The position numbers were made by a program, and so were the translations under genes. From Methylocaldum szegediense (GTDB lineage: Bacteria > Pseudomonadota > Gammaproteobacteria > Methylococcales > Methylococcaceae): 64,000 bases of DNA. The notes beneath the pieces were generated by a model. The model did no database searches, had not been told where the DNA came from, and saw only the letters and a program-made list of their open reading frames with translations. Position 1 is the stretch's first letter. Each line of letters opens with the position of its first letter. This document shows, piece by piece, positions 1-9,829 of the stretch. The stretch lies in contig NZ_OX458333.1 in NCBI RefSeq assembly GCF_949769195.1, positions 1,302,001 to 1,366,000 on the forward strand. The letters run 5' to 3'.

Positions 1-1
1 A

Positions 2-367
2 TTCGGGCTCGAGATTCCCGAGTCCATTGTCACCACCAAGCCTCTGTCCTATATGGAATTTCTGAACCTTTTCAAGGATGCCCGACTGGTTCTGACCGAC
101 AGCGGCGGCATTCAGGAAGAGACGACGGCGCTCGGCATTCCTTGCATCACTCTGCGCGAAAACACGGAACGCCCGATTACGGTAGAAGAGGGTACGAATA
201 TTCTTGTCGGGTCGGACCCCGTGCGCATCGTCGCGGAAGCTAGGAAAGCGTTGAAGGGCTTGGCTGCGACGGGCAGGAAGCCGGAGCTATGGGACGGAAA
301 GGCGTCGGCTAGGATTCTCGCGACCTTGGCGGATGTTCTGAATAGGGAAGGCACATATTCTTCCTAG
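2..367 (+). CDS. wecB: UDP-N-acetylglucosamine 2-epimerase, C-terminal part
   Basis: This gene enters from beyond the left edge; the frame is open from base 2, so only about the last 121 residues are visible. WecB interconverts UDP-GlcNAc and UDP-ManNAc in the cytoplasm, supplying a sugar nucleotide for surface polysaccharides. The family signature is clear: a TDSGGIQEE motif followed by ALGIPCITLRENTERP and TVEEGTN, which form the nucleotide-sugar binding site in the C-terminal Rossmann domain. It ends with TAG about 200 bases before the next gene and probably belongs to the exopolysaccharide locus that follows. The missing N-terminus simply lies outside the window. A hydrolysing epimerase such as NeuC is less likely given these motifs. 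Confidence 0.93.
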   Translation, partial: FGLEIPESIVTTKPLSYMEFLNLFKDARLVLTDSGGIQEETTALGIPCITLRENTERPITVEEGTNILVGSDPVRIVAEARKALKGLAATGRKPELWDGKASARILATLADVLNREGTYSS

Positions 368-566
368 GGGTGGGTTTGTTTTCGATAGAGCATCGGACCA
401 TCGATAGGAGGCGTTAACGCACAAGTAAACCCTGCGTGGGCCGAACGCGGGTGTCACATTCCGTGTTGCCGGGCGGCGATGCACTTAATGATTGAAGTGC
501 CTACGCCAGTTGACGCAGATCGGCCCGAAATTACGTACGCCAGCAAGGGAAATACGGAGATTTTCT

Positions 567-2423
567 GTGGTACGTAAAGGTTTGAGACTTTTTTCGGCCA
601 GGACGGCATTGTCGATATTCGGCCTTCTCGGCGCTCTCCTTGCGGCTTTTTGTATATCCGCGAAACCGAAGGATGAGGCGCTAGTTTCCTTCGAGGGGTT
701 TTCGGAGACGAGATCCCCTGTCCTCAAGCCCGTTTCCGGCGCGGCGATTGAGCATATCGACGAAGTCGGTTCCGTACTTCGTATCCCGAAGCGGGGGCGC
801 GCCGAGTTAGCCTTGCCCCAATCGTTCTCGTTGCGCAGCGGAACCATTTCTTTTTGGCTGAAACCATCCTGGCAAGACTCAACCGCCTCCCACACCTTGG
901 CCTCCATGGAGTGGGACAAGGGTAGCTATTTGGTCATTTCACAAGGGTGGTGGGAACCAAAGGGCGCCAACCGCTTCTATTTTGTGGTCAGCAACAGGGA
1001 CAGTTTCCATTGTTCGGCCCCATACCGATTGCAGACGAACACGTGGACCTTGATCACCGCTGTTTGGAAAACCGGAAAGGACGGATTCTGCCGTCTCTAT
1101 GCCGACGATGAATTAGTAGCGAAGTCGGCGTTTTCCGGTAATCCCGACCGGTTGCCGAAGTCGCCGCTCGTGTTTGGCAGCGATGCCCCGACCCGCCAAG
1201 CCGACGGCCGTGAAATGGAAGGTTCGATAAAGGGAATCGTCATTTCTCAATCCGCGCTCACTCACGAACAGATTCACGCCCGATATATCGATGCGATAAG
1301 GGAGAAACCCGTGCTTGCAGCCGGAAAATCATACTGGACGGGGAGTGACGATCTTGCATCCCGAAAAGAAAAACATCGTTCCAGTATGGAAACGGGCAGG
1401 GAAAATCGAATTATTTTCGATGAAGATATCGGTTGGGCCTTGTCCAGAGACAATACCGATACTGTGCTTCGGCGTATTAAGGATGCCGGGTTCAACGTAT
1501 ACGTGCCTTGCGTATGGCATGGTCGAGGCGCCTATTTTCCTTCGACCAACGCCCACGTCGATACACGGGTGAAGCAGCGGATCGATAAAGGCGATGATCC
1601 CTTGCGATATCTGATTACTAAAGCACATTCCATGGGAATCGAAGTCCACCCGTGGTTTACGGTGGCGAAACGAGAGGACGGACGTTATCCGAAGTTCTTC
1701 GACGAAGGCACTCCGGAAGGTGCCTATAACGTGCATATTCCGGAGTTTAGAACGTTTATCGTCGATGTGATAACCGACATGGCCAAACGATACACGGTCG
1801 ATGGCGTCAATCTGGATTATATCCGAACCTTGGGGGTATGTGTTTCCAAGTTTTGTCAGCAGGATTACCAAGAAAAACATCGAAAATCTCTCTTATCGGA
1901 TACCGGCAAGCAATCCATCGATCCGGATGCGTATGATCGAATACAACGTTGGCAGGATGAGGCAGTATCGGATATCGTCCAGCGTGTATCCGATGGCGTT
2001 AGAAGAGCACGTCCTCATACCATCGTCAGTGTAGATGCATACGATGACCCGGACGCTAAGCGACGTCCTCTGGAGGGAAGAAATCCATTTCTTTGGGCAA
2101 ACCGAGGGTGGGTCGACGTCATATTTCAAATGAATTACACAAAACGCCTGAATGTAGAAAAAACGGAGAAACTGCGACAAAGACTAGACAACAAAAACAA
2201 ACTCTTCATTCTGTTCGCAAACTATCAAGCCATGGGCCGGAAACAAGTTCCGAAACCTTATGACATCATGGAAGATTACATTCAGGTGATCAGAACGAGA
2301 TGGCCCGAAACCGGTATCGCGGTTTACCTTTATAAGCATTTGACGGATCAGCAAATACGAAGCCTCCGTCAAGGCGCATTCCGCCGCCAGGCGGTACCGA
2401 CATGGAAGGCGCAAAGAGGATAA
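567..2423 (+). CDS. Exported LamG-like plus GHL10-like glycosidase
   Basis: I place the start at the GTG at 567, which has a GGAGA six bases upstream and directly precedes a signal-peptide-like segment (basic residues, then hydrophobic LSIFGLLGALLAAFC). An upstream ATG at 492 in the same frame lacks this context. Roughly residues 60-230 resemble a concanavalin/LamG fold (GTISFWLKPSW, WTLITAVWK, CRLYADDEL). Residues about 270-600 resemble the glycosyl-hydrolase-like GHL10 family, with the barrel strands FNVYVPCVWHGRGAYFPS, GIEVHPWFTV and VDGVNLDYIR. It likely acts in the periplasm on the polysaccharide made by this locus, but the substrate cannot be read from sequence. The stop lies four bases before the next start, so the genes are probably co-transcribed. 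Confidence 0.8.
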   Translation: MVRKGLRLFSARTALSIFGLLGALLAAFCISAKPKDEALVSFEGFSETRSPVLKPVSGAAIEHIDEVGSVLRIPKRGRAELALPQSFSLRSGTISFWLKPSWQDSTASHTLASMEWDKGSYLVISQGWWEPKGANRFYFVVSNRDSFHCSAPYRLQTNTWTLITAVWKTGKDGFCRLYADDELVAKSAFSGNPDRLPKSPLVFGSDAPTRQADGREMEGSIKGIVISQSALTHEQIHARYIDAIREKPVLAAGKSYWTGSDDLASRKEKHRSSMETGRENRIIFDEDIGWALSRDNTDTVLRRIKDAGFNVYVPCVWHGRGAYFPSTNAHVDTRVKQRIDKGDDPLRYLITKAHSMGIEVHPWFTVAKREDGRYPKFFDEGTPEGAYNVHIPEFRTFIVDVITDMAKRYTVDGVNLDYIRTLGVCVSKFCQQDYQEKHRKSLLSDTGKQSIDPDAYDRIQRWQDEAVSDIVQRVSDGVRRARPHTIVSVDAYDDPDAKRRPLEGRNPFLWANRGWVDVIFQMNYTKRLNVEKTEKLRQRLDNKNKLFILFANYQAMGRKQVPKPYDIMEDYIQVIRTRWPETGIAVYLYKHLTDQQIRSLRQGAFRRQAVPTWKAQRG

Positions 2424-2427
2424 AGGG

Positions 2428-3744
2428 ATGCTTTTTTATGTCGCGGGATTCCTTACAGGTTCGGTTGTTCTATTCTTATTAGCTTTCCCGCCGATCGGTG
2501 TTCTGTTGGCACTGATGGCTCGCCCTGTTGTCGATGCGACTTGGAATCATCCGATCGTCGGCAACCTGAGATGGACCGAAGTCATCAGTGTCGTCGTACC
2601 TGTTGAAATTCTCCTTTTCATGGCATTAGGCGCTAAATTACGTCAATCCGTTAAAAGATTGCCTCTGTTGAATATCTGGTGTCTGAATCTTTCGGCTACG
2701 TTCATTTCATTTTGCCTCATTACGATCGCGCAGGGACCGACAGCCGCCTTTTCTGTGTTCTTCAGACAAATCAATGGGTTCGTCGGATACTATATGGGGC
2801 AGGCTTTTTTTCTGGAGGATAAGGGCTTACGTAAATTCCTATTGGCGTTGGTTATGGCAGGCCTGTTTCCATTGGCGATCGGGCTATATCAATTGGTGAC
2901 CGGAACGCAATGGATTCAAGCCGAAGCAGAAGGATTAACGCGGTATGTCGGGCTTTATCACGACGCTTTTACCATACGCTACTACATGGAGCAATTAATC
3001 TTAGCCACCATTTTATATTCGGCCATTTTCGGAAATCGGCGGGTGGTTCTGAATTTTGCCCTTGCGGTACTCGGCATCTGCGCGGTTATCGTGATGTTCA
3101 AAGCCTATAGTAAATCGGGAATGCTCACTTTGGCTGCCTGGGTTGCCGTTTGGGCGATTCTTGGAAGGAAATTCCTATTCTTAGGATTTGTTACGATAGG
3201 ATTGCTGGCGATCGGTATTTATTATCTGCCCGAGATTTCGCGCCAATTGCAACAATTGTTTCATAAGGAAATCGGGGCCATCGAAGGGAATATCGAATTG
3301 GAGCGTACGCTGGCAGGCCGTTGGTACGGATGGAAGGAAGTATGGACGTCTTGGAACGAGATCGGAGTATTCGGAAAAACATTCGGGAGTGGCTTGGTAG
3401 CCACGGGAGTCCACAACGATTATTTGATGCTTCTGTTGCACGGCGGCCTATTCGCAGTGATGAGTTATTTGGCGTTGCTTTTTACCGTCGGGTACAAACT
3501 TATGGGATATGCGCGTAAAAACAGAACGCCGCTGGCCCTTGGAGGGGTGATGGCTTTTTGTATGTGGATGATCGATTCCATTGGTCTTGTCCCTAGCGCG
3601 TATCCGGGATATCAATGGTTTGTTTGGGGCATCATTGGGATTTGCTTGAGACGAGCTCAGGAAGAGAGCGTGAGACAAAAGGAGGGTATAGCGAAAGAAG
3701 CGGTTCGGGAGCAGCCTTTGGTCGATCTGAAAGGAGCGACCTGA
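2428..3744 (+). CDS. O-antigen ligase/Wzy-like polysaccharide polymerase
   Basis: A 438-aa integral membrane protein with about ten hydrophobic segments. Residues about 300-380 hold the O-antigen ligase/polymerase-type periplasmic loop, with an ERTLAGRWYGW stretch and then VHNDYLMLLLHGG; the H-N-x-x-L motif is typical of the Wzy_C/WaaL superfamily. In an exosortase-type exopolysaccharide locus with a Wzx flippase directly downstream, the expected role is block polymerisation of undecaprenyl-linked repeat units at the periplasmic face of the inner membrane. A ligase cannot be excluded because the families are hard to separate by sequence. Base composition is more AT-rich than the genes after 6.3 kb, like its two neighbours. 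Confidence 0.8.
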   Translation: MLFYVAGFLTGSVVLFLLAFPPIGVLLALMARPVVDATWNHPIVGNLRWTEVISVVVPVEILLFMALGAKLRQSVKRLPLLNIWCLNLSATFISFCLITIAQGPTAAFSVFFRQINGFVGYYMGQAFFLEDKGLRKFLLALVMAGLFPLAIGLYQLVTGTQWIQAEAEGLTRYVGLYHDAFTIRYYMEQLILATILYSAIFGNRRVVLNFALAVLGICAVIVMFKAYSKSGMLTLAAWVAVWAILGRKFLFLGFVTIGLLAIGIYYLPEISRQLQQLFHKEIGAIEGNIELERTLAGRWYGWKEVWTSWNEIGVFGKTFGSGLVATGVHNDYLMLLLHGGLFAVMSYLALLFTVGYKLMGYARKNRTPLALGGVMAFCMWMIDSIGLVPSAYPGYQWFVWGIIGICLRRAQEESVRQKEGIAKEAVREQPLVDLKGAT

Positions 3745-3767
3745 AGCAGGCGATCGAGGGACCGATC

Positions 3768-5051
3768 ATGAAGGAAAAGGCTAGGGCATATTTGAGGGCG
3801 ATATTTAGGGGGCCGTTAATCACCGTAAGCTGCCAGGGAATCTCCTCTTTATCGAATTTTCTGACAGGCGTTTTTGTGGCGAAGAGCGTTGCCGCCGCCG
3901 ATTATGGCGTGTATTCGCTTTTTTATGCCGGGCTGATGGTGCTTGCGGGACTTCAGAACTCCGTGATTCTGGAGCCGCTCAGAATATACGGCGTCAAAAC
4001 CGATAGAAAGGAGACAAGCGCTTATTTTTACAGCCAGTTTCTTCTGCAGTTGATCTTCGGTCTTGTGATGGCCGGCGCCGCAATGGGCGTACTTTCTGTG
4101 ATGGCGGTGGCCAGCAAGACTTTGGGCGCATTTGCTTTGTGCCTTTTCTTTTTGCAATTGTCCGATTATTTTCGCGTTGTTGCCTTGACGGAATTAGCAC
4201 TGCGAAGGCTGCTCGTCATCGAGACGACAGGACATGCCGTGCGAATCGTCGGCCTGATACGACTGAGCTTCGACGCATCGCTTACCGTGGAATCAGCCTT
4301 GTATTGCATGGCGCTAGGCGGCGCTGCAAGCAGTCTCTTGGCAATCGTCCTCGGCGGTCATCGCAGATCCGGGAGCGGAATAAAAAACATATTAGCGACT
4401 GGTGTCCAAAACTGGCGATTCGGGCGGTGGTTCGTGCTCGAAACGCTTGCCTATTCGTCATCGACCTACCTGTATTTCTTCCTCGTCGCGGCGATTATCG
4501 ATCGAGAATCGGTAGGCGCGTTCAACGCATCGCAAACGTTGGTCAATGCTCTGAATGTCATCCTAATGGGAGGGATCGGGTTTGTGATTCCCATCGCTAG
4601 ACGCAAATTGGCGGTCGAAGGTTACGAAGCGTGGCGAAAATGGCTATGGCAGAGCGGCTTGACTATTGTGGGCATCGTCTCCGTGATTGCAGTATCTCTT
4701 TCCTTGTTTGCGGAACCGGCCTTGGAAACTCTTTTCAAGCCATTTTTCGCCGAGTATGGATATTTGGTTTGGATACTGTCGTTCGGATATGTGCTTCGAT
4801 CGATCAATAGCGTGCTTCGAGTGGCGTTTCAAACTGCCGAAAAGCCTCAAATCGGATTTTTGTCGAGATTGCTGTCGACGATTGTTACGATCGCAATATC
4901 GTATCCGCTGTTGCAGTATTACGGCGTAGCCGGCGCAGCAGTTGGAATAGTGGTGACACAGCTCATTTGGGTTACGGTCTATCTCGTATTCATTTGGCGG
5001 GGAGAACTCGGATTCAACAAATTGGGTATGGAGATATGCCAGTCGGGATAA
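3768..5051 (+). CDS. Wzx-type polysaccharide flippase
   Basis: The ATG at 3768 is preferred: GAGGG lies nine bases upstream, and a longer in-frame opening from 3615 would overlap most of the end of the preceding gene. The 427-aa product has a short basic N-terminus and about twelve hydrophobic segments spread over the whole length, as in the polysaccharide transporter branch of the MATE/MOP superfamily (for example SNFLTGVFVAKSVAAADYG near the N-terminus). It would move lipid-linked repeat units from the cytoplasmic to the periplasmic leaflet for the polymerase encoded just upstream. Position between a Wzy-like polymerase and two glycosyltransferases supports this. Substrate specificity is unknown. 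Confidence 0.82.
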   Translation: MKEKARAYLRAIFRGPLITVSCQGISSLSNFLTGVFVAKSVAAADYGVYSLFYAGLMVLAGLQNSVILEPLRIYGVKTDRKETSAYFYSQFLLQLIFGLVMAGAAMGVLSVMAVASKTLGAFALCLFFLQLSDYFRVVALTELALRRLLVIETTGHAVRIVGLIRLSFDASLTVESALYCMALGGAASSLLAIVLGGHRRSGSGIKNILATGVQNWRFGRWFVLETLAYSSSTYLYFFLVAAIIDRESVGAFNASQTLVNALNVILMGGIGFVIPIARRKLAVEGYEAWRKWLWQSGLTIVGIVSVIAVSLSLFAEPALETLFKPFFAEYGYLVWILSFGYVLRSINSVLRVAFQTAEKPQIGFLSRLLSTIVTIAISYPLLQYYGVAGAAVGIVVTQLIWVTVYLVFIWRGELGFNKLGMEICQSG

Positions 5052-5059
5052 GGCATGAC

Positions 5060-6262
5060 ATGGAAAACAGGGGTTCCGTAAATCGTTGGAAAGAAACGAC
5101 GTCCCTGATCGTGATTGTCACGAATCTTCCAGCCCCTTATCGAATTCCGTTGTTCAACGTCTTGAATGGGGCATTGAGTCGTATCGGATTGTCGTTGCAC
5201 GTCATTTTCGGCGCAAAATCCGAAGCTAGGCGGCAATGGCATGTCCCGCTGGAAGAGTGCGAGTTTTCCTACACGATTTTGGAGCCACGGGGCGTCAAAG
5301 TACCGGGAGCCGAAAGTGTCTCTTTCTTTTACCCAGGATTGGTCAGGACCCTTTATCAGAAACGACCAGTCGCAGTAATCACGGATGGGTTTTCCGTCGC
5401 GACGACAAAGCTTTGGTTATTCAAGACCCTATTGCAAACGAAACATTTGATCTGGTCCGGAATTACTGGAATGGAACCGAATGCGAGTCATTTAGCGAGA
5501 AGAATCCAGAGGCGGATTTTGACCCGTTCCGCCGATGGCTTTGTGGCTTATGGCAGTAGGGCAAAACGTTTTTTTTTGAAACTGGGAGCGCCCGAAAGCC
5601 GGATTTCGATCGCGACGAACACCGTCGATACCCGGTTTTTCGAGATCGAATCGGAACGTTGGAAAAAGAAGATAGGATCTTCGGATGAAAAAGTCTTGTT
5701 GTGCGTGTCGAATGTGACGCGCGGAAAAAACATCTCAGGCTTACTGGAGGTAACCCGGCACTTGGCCAACCTGAGACAGGATTTCGTGTTGAAGATCATT
5801 GGCGATGGGCCTGAGATGAAACGCTGCCGTCAACTCGTTTCAAGCTTGGGTTTGGAAAGATTCGTTTCCTTCGAAGGTTTTAAACAGAGGGCCGAACTGC
5901 CCAAAAATCTGGCCGAAAGTCGATGTCTCGTCTTCCCGACCCACCATGATGTGTGGGGTTTGGTAGTCGTCGAGGCCATGGCGGCCGGTGTTCCCTGCTT
6001 TGTGTCGCTCAACGCGGGCGTTGCTGACGATTTGATAAGGCATGGCGAAAATGGCTTCGTGGTGGATTTTTCGGATGCCGAGCGGGTGGCGCGACAAGTC
6101 AGTGAATTCCTAGATAACCCCGCCTTGGGGGCGGATATGGCGATCAGAGCGAGGGAGTGCGTGCGGAAGAACGCAAATCTCGATATTTGTGCACAAGGAT
6201 TCGTTCGGGCTCTGAACCTGGCGGGTGCCGTCAAATACCCACTCATGTCGGGAAATATCTGA
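5060..6262 (+). CDS. Glycosyltransferase family 4
   Basis: A GT-B fold glycosyltransferase of about 400 aa, probably adding a sugar to the lipid-linked repeat unit at the cytoplasmic face. The N-terminal domain starts LIVIVTNLPAPYRIPLFN. The C-terminal domain has the donor-site pattern FPTHHDVWGLVVVEAMAAGVPC near residue 310, with the E-x7-E arrangement of GT4 enzymes. I choose the ATG at 5060 because GGATAAGG ends six bases upstream and the start falls just after the flippase stop at 5051; an earlier ATG at 5036 would overlap it. Acceptor and donor are not predictable. Base composition matches the preceding AT-richer genes. Confidence 0.85.
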   Translation: MENRGSVNRWKETTSLIVIVTNLPAPYRIPLFNVLNGALSRIGLSLHVIFGAKSEARRQWHVPLEECEFSYTILEPRGVKVPGAESVSFFYPGLVRTLYQKRPVAVITDGFSVATTKLWLFKTLLQTKHLIWSGITGMEPNASHLARRIQRRILTRSADGFVAYGSRAKRFFLKLGAPESRISIATNTVDTRFFEIESERWKKKIGSSDEKVLLCVSNVTRGKNISGLLEVTRHLANLRQDFVLKIIGDGPEMKRCRQLVSSLGLERFVSFEGFKQRAELPKNLAESRCLVFPTHHDVWGLVVVEAMAAGVPCFVSLNAGVADDLIRHGENGFVVDFSDAERVARQVSEFLDNPALGADMAIRARECVRKNANLDICAQGFVRALNLAGAVKYPLMSGNI

Positions 6263-6362
6263 TTTGGATTTACGACGTAGAGGCGACCGAATTCACCATT
6301 ACACGTAAAGGAACGTACTCTAGGGATCGTCTCGACCCGCTCCAAGGAATAGGGAGCCACGG

Positions 6363-7541
6363 ATGGAGAATAGGAAAAAAGTCCTAGTAATTGGTCCGTT
6401 GCCGCCACCGTTTGCGGGGCCGGAGATGGTCACTCGCGCCATCGTTGAATCGGACGAGCTTAGGCGACGCTTCGAGATCGCGTACCTCAACACGACCGTA
6501 CGCGCCTCGAACCAGGAGAAGGGGCAACTGGACGTAAGGATGGTGTTCGCGTATGCGTCGTATCTGGTTCGGTTGGGTCGGCGCCTAACCCTGCAAAAGC
6601 CCGATTGCATCCTGTATCTGCCGACCTCGGCCACTTTGAAAGGTTGGGTTCGCGATGGCTCAACGCTGCTGCTTGCTTCGCTGCGCGGCTGTAAGACCGT
6701 GATCTTGTTTCAGGGCGGGCATTTCCGCTTTTTCTACGAGCGTCTTCCCAAACCGGTGCGAACGATAATCCGGCGACTACTGCAGGGCTGCGATAGGGTG
6801 TTAGTGCAAGGCGCGGGTTTGCGGAAGCAGTTCGACGGGATCGTTTCTGCCGAACGAATCGGGGTTCAGCACAACCTGGTTCCGTGGGCGTTCTACCGCC
6901 ACTTCGAGAATTGTCGGTTCGATAAAGGAACCGATCCTTTGAACGTCTTGTTCGTGGGCCATCTATCGACCGCGAAAGGCTATTGCGACCTGATCCGGGT
7001 GATTCCGGATATCGTCCGCAAAACGAACGCTCGGTTTCGGTTCATGGGTACTCGGAAAACAGCGGAACGCAACGTGTTTTTCGATCAAGTGACGGGCAGA
7101 CGCATTGAACACCTGGACCCGGATGCCCTATACCGAACCTACATCGCCGAAAGAGGATTGGACACGGTGGTCGAATACTTGGGGGACCGCGTTTTCGGCA
7201 CGCGGAAACTCGAGGTCTTTGCAGAGGCGGACGTGTTCGTGCTTCCCAGCTATTCAGAAGGATTTTCCACCGCGATACTGGAAGCGATGGCGGCGGGCCT
7301 TCCCATGGTCGTCACGCGGGTGGGCGTTGTGCCGGAAATCCTGCGGGATGGCGAGCACGCTTTCCTGATCGATCCCGGTGATCTCGACGGCCTTCGCGAT
7401 CGCCTGCTTCGGCTACTCCGGGACGCCGATTTGCGGAGGCGCATGGGCGAGCGAAACAGAAGTCTTTGCGGAAAAGAATTTGTCGAAGGGATCGTCATCG
7501 ATCGGCTCGGGTCTCATTTGAGTAAGGTGCTGTCGGAATAA
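6363..7541 (+). CDS. Glycosyltransferase family 4
   Basis: A 392-aa GT-B glycosyltransferase. The N-terminus VLVIGPLPPPFAGPEMVT is the usual glycine/proline-rich first loop. The central LNVLFVGHLSTAKGYCDLI opens the donor domain, and LPSYSEGFSTAILEAMAAGLPMV carries the conserved E-x7-E nucleotide-sugar site. It follows the previous glycosyltransferase after a 100-base gap in which no separate gene is visible; an AGGGA sequence precedes the ATG. From here on the GC content rises compared with the 0.5-6.3 kb block, suggesting that the locus was assembled from pieces of different origin. The transferred sugar is unknown. Confidence 0.86.
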   Translation: MENRKKVLVIGPLPPPFAGPEMVTRAIVESDELRRRFEIAYLNTTVRASNQEKGQLDVRMVFAYASYLVRLGRRLTLQKPDCILYLPTSATLKGWVRDGSTLLLASLRGCKTVILFQGGHFRFFYERLPKPVRTIIRRLLQGCDRVLVQGAGLRKQFDGIVSAERIGVQHNLVPWAFYRHFENCRFDKGTDPLNVLFVGHLSTAKGYCDLIRVIPDIVRKTNARFRFMGTRKTAERNVFFDQVTGRRIEHLDPDALYRTYIAERGLDTVVEYLGDRVFGTRKLEVFAEADVFVLPSYSEGFSTAILEAMAAGLPMVVTRVGVVPEILRDGEHAFLIDPGDLDGLRDRLLRLLRDADLRRRMGERNRSLCGKEFVEGIVIDRLGSHLSKVLSE

Positions 7542-7582
7542 TCGCGGCAAGCGCCGCCGATTCCAAGGCGAGCGGAAAGGGA

Positions 7583-9829
7583 ATGAAGCAACTGACGCAA
7601 AAACTCAAGGACGGGGTCGTGAGCGTCATCGAGGTGCCGCCGCCGCGCCTAACGCCGGGCATGGTACTGGTCCGCAACCATTTCTCGCTGATCAGCGCCG
7701 GTACCGAAGGCAGCACGGTGAGCGCCGCACGCAAAAGCCTCATAGGGAAGGCCAGGGAACGGCCCCAGCAAGTGCGGCAAGTTCTCGAAATCTTCAAACA
7801 GCAGGGGCCGACGCAGACCTACCGGGCGGTGATGAAGAAGCTCGATACCTATTCACCCCTGGGCTACAGCAGCGCCGGAGAGGTCATAGAAGTGGGCTCG
7901 AACGTCCGCGGGTTCTCCGCGGGCGACCTCGTCGCCTGCGCCGGCGCCGGCTACGCCAATCATGCTGAGATCGTATCGGTTCCCGCCCATCTATGCGTGA
8001 AGCTGCCGGCGGGGGCTGATCTGAGTCTTGCTGCCTATAACACGCTCGGAGCGATCGCGCTTCAGGGCATACGTCAGGCCGATCTTCGCCTCGGCGAAAC
8101 CTGCGTCGTCATCGGATTGGGCCTTTTGGGCCAACTCACCGGGCTCATGCTAAAGGCGTCCGGAATCAAAGTGATAGGCCTGGATATCAACCCCCGGGTC
8201 GTGGACATCGCGGCTGGGCATTGCGCGGACCTGGCATTCGACAGCGAGGCGCCGGGGCTTTCGGAAATCGTTGCCGAGCTCACGGATGGCATCGGTGCCG
8301 ATGCCGTCATCATCACCGCAGCGACGCACAGTCTTCAGCCGATCAATCTTGCGGGACAATTGCTGAGACCGCGCGGTACTGTGGTAGTCGTCGGGGCAGT
8401 GCCGACCGGATTCGATCGGGAACCGCACTTCTACCGAAAGGAACTCTCACTCAAGATGTCCTGCTCCTATGGTCCCGGACGTTACGATCCGAATTACGAG
8501 GAGAAAGGGCTGGATTACCCAGTGGGCTACGTGAGATGGACCGAAAACCGCAACATGCGGGCTTTTCAATCGCTCGTCCATTCCGGTCGTATCGATCTGT
8601 CCTATCTGACCACCCATCGCTTTAAATTGGACGAAGCGCCAGCCGCTTACGATCTGATCCTGAACCGAAACGAAGAGTTTCTCGGCATTCTGCTGGAATA
8701 CGACGCGGCCGGCGCCCACCCAGAACGGCGCATCGACATGGCGCCACCCAAGCCTCGAAGGGACGAGCCGGCGGGCAGGGGTATTTCCTTCATTGGCGCG
8801 GGGAGTTATGCGATGAGTCATCTCCTGCCGAACGTCGCGGCTTGCGACGGCGTGTCACTGGCGGGTGTGGTGACGTCTACCGGAACCAGTTCTCGGACCG
8901 TGGCGGAAAAGTTCGGTTTTCGTTTCTGCTCGGCGGACGAAAGGGATGTTCTGGAGGATGAAGCGACGGATACGGTGTTCATCGCCACCCGCCACGATAG
9001 CCATGCCGAGTTCGTGCTTAAGGCGCTGGAAAAAGGCAAGCACGTGTTCGTCGAAAAGCCGCTCTGCTTGACGCCGGACGAGCGTGATGCGATTCGGGAG
9101 GTCTACGAACGGGCGCAGCTGCAGCCGTCGGCGCCTTTGCTCATGGTGGGATTCAACCGGCGTTACGCGCCGCTCGCGGTTAGGTTGAAAGAGGCGCTGG
9201 GGGCAGGGCCTATGTGTCTGATGTACCGGGTCAACGCCGGACCGATTCCACCCGATAGTTGGATCCAGGATGTCGAATTGGGCGGCGGACGGATCGTCGG
9301 GGAGATCTGCCATTTCGTGGACCTGATGATCTATCTGACCGAATCCTCGCCGGAAAGCGTTTATGCGGCTGCGATGGCGGACCCCGAGAGGACCGAGGAT
9401 ACGCTCGCCATCACGTTGTCTTTCGTGGACGGCTCGGTAGGCACGATTCTCTATTGCGCCAACGGAGCCAAGAGCCTCGCCAAGGAATATCTGGAGGTTT
9501 ATCGCGCCGGGATTACCGGAATCCTGCGCGACTTCAGGGAGCTGGAAATCCATGGCTGCGGTAGGCCGAAACGCGAACGGCTGTTCAATCAGGACAAGGG
9601 TCAGAAAGAGATGGTCCGGCAGTTCGTCTCCGCGACCCAGGGCCGGGGCGGCCGGGTGATCCCGTTCGCGGACATTCTGGCGAGTACCGATACGACCTTT
9701 GCCGTGAAGGAGTCGCTTAGGACACGGAGCGCGGTGCAGATCGATGGTCTTCGCGTTTTTGCTCCAGAGCGTGAGTCCCGGTTTCCCGATTCGCTCCTAC
9801 CCGCGGAAAGGAGGTCCGACTCCGCATGA
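7583..9829 (+). CDS. Two-domain oxidoreductase: MDR dehydrogenase + Gfo/Idh/MocA
   Basis: A 748-aa fusion. Residues about 1-370 form a medium-chain dehydrogenase/reductase unit with a GxGLLGQ-type Rossmann motif (VIGLGLLGQLTGLMLKASG) and a GVRIADAVIIT-like continuation. Residues about 395-720 form a Gfo/Idh/MocA dehydrogenase unit with FIGAGSYAMSHLLP (nucleotide binding) and the hallmark FVEKPLCLTPDE (the EKP motif). Such fusions are common next to heparinase-like lyases in exopolysaccharide clusters and are thought to oxidise or epimerise sugar nucleotides or uronic-type residues; the exact reaction is not established. The final four bases overlap the start of the lyase gene (ATGA), implying translational coupling. 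Confidence 0.86.
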   Translation: MKQLTQKLKDGVVSVIEVPPPRLTPGMVLVRNHFSLISAGTEGSTVSAARKSLIGKARERPQQVRQVLEIFKQQGPTQTYRAVMKKLDTYSPLGYSSAGEVIEVGSNVRGFSAGDLVACAGAGYANHAEIVSVPAHLCVKLPAGADLSLAAYNTLGAIALQGIRQADLRLGETCVVIGLGLLGQLTGLMLKASGIKVIGLDINPRVVDIAAGHCADLAFDSEAPGLSEIVAELTDGIGADAVIITAATHSLQPINLAGQLLRPRGTVVVVGAVPTGFDREPHFYRKELSLKMSCSYGPGRYDPNYEEKGLDYPVGYVRWTENRNMRAFQSLVHSGRIDLSYLTTHRFKLDEAPAAYDLILNRNEEFLGILLEYDAAGAHPERRIDMAPPKPRRDEPAGRGISFIGAGSYAMSHLLPNVAACDGVSLAGVVTSTGTSSRTVAEKFGFRFCSADERDVLEDEATDTVFIATRHDSHAEFVLKALEKGKHVFVEKPLCLTPDERDAIREVYERAQLQPSAPLLMVGFNRRYAPLAVRLKEALGAGPMCLMYRVNAGPIPPDSWIQDVELGGGRIVGEICHFVDLMIYLTESSPESVYAAAMADPERTEDTLAITLSFVDGSVGTILYCANGAKSLAKEYLEVYRAGITGILRDFRELEIHGCGRPKRERLFNQDKGQKEMVRQFVSATQGRGGRVIPFADILASTDTTFAVKESLRTRSAVQIDGLRVFAPERESRFPDSLLPAERRSDSA

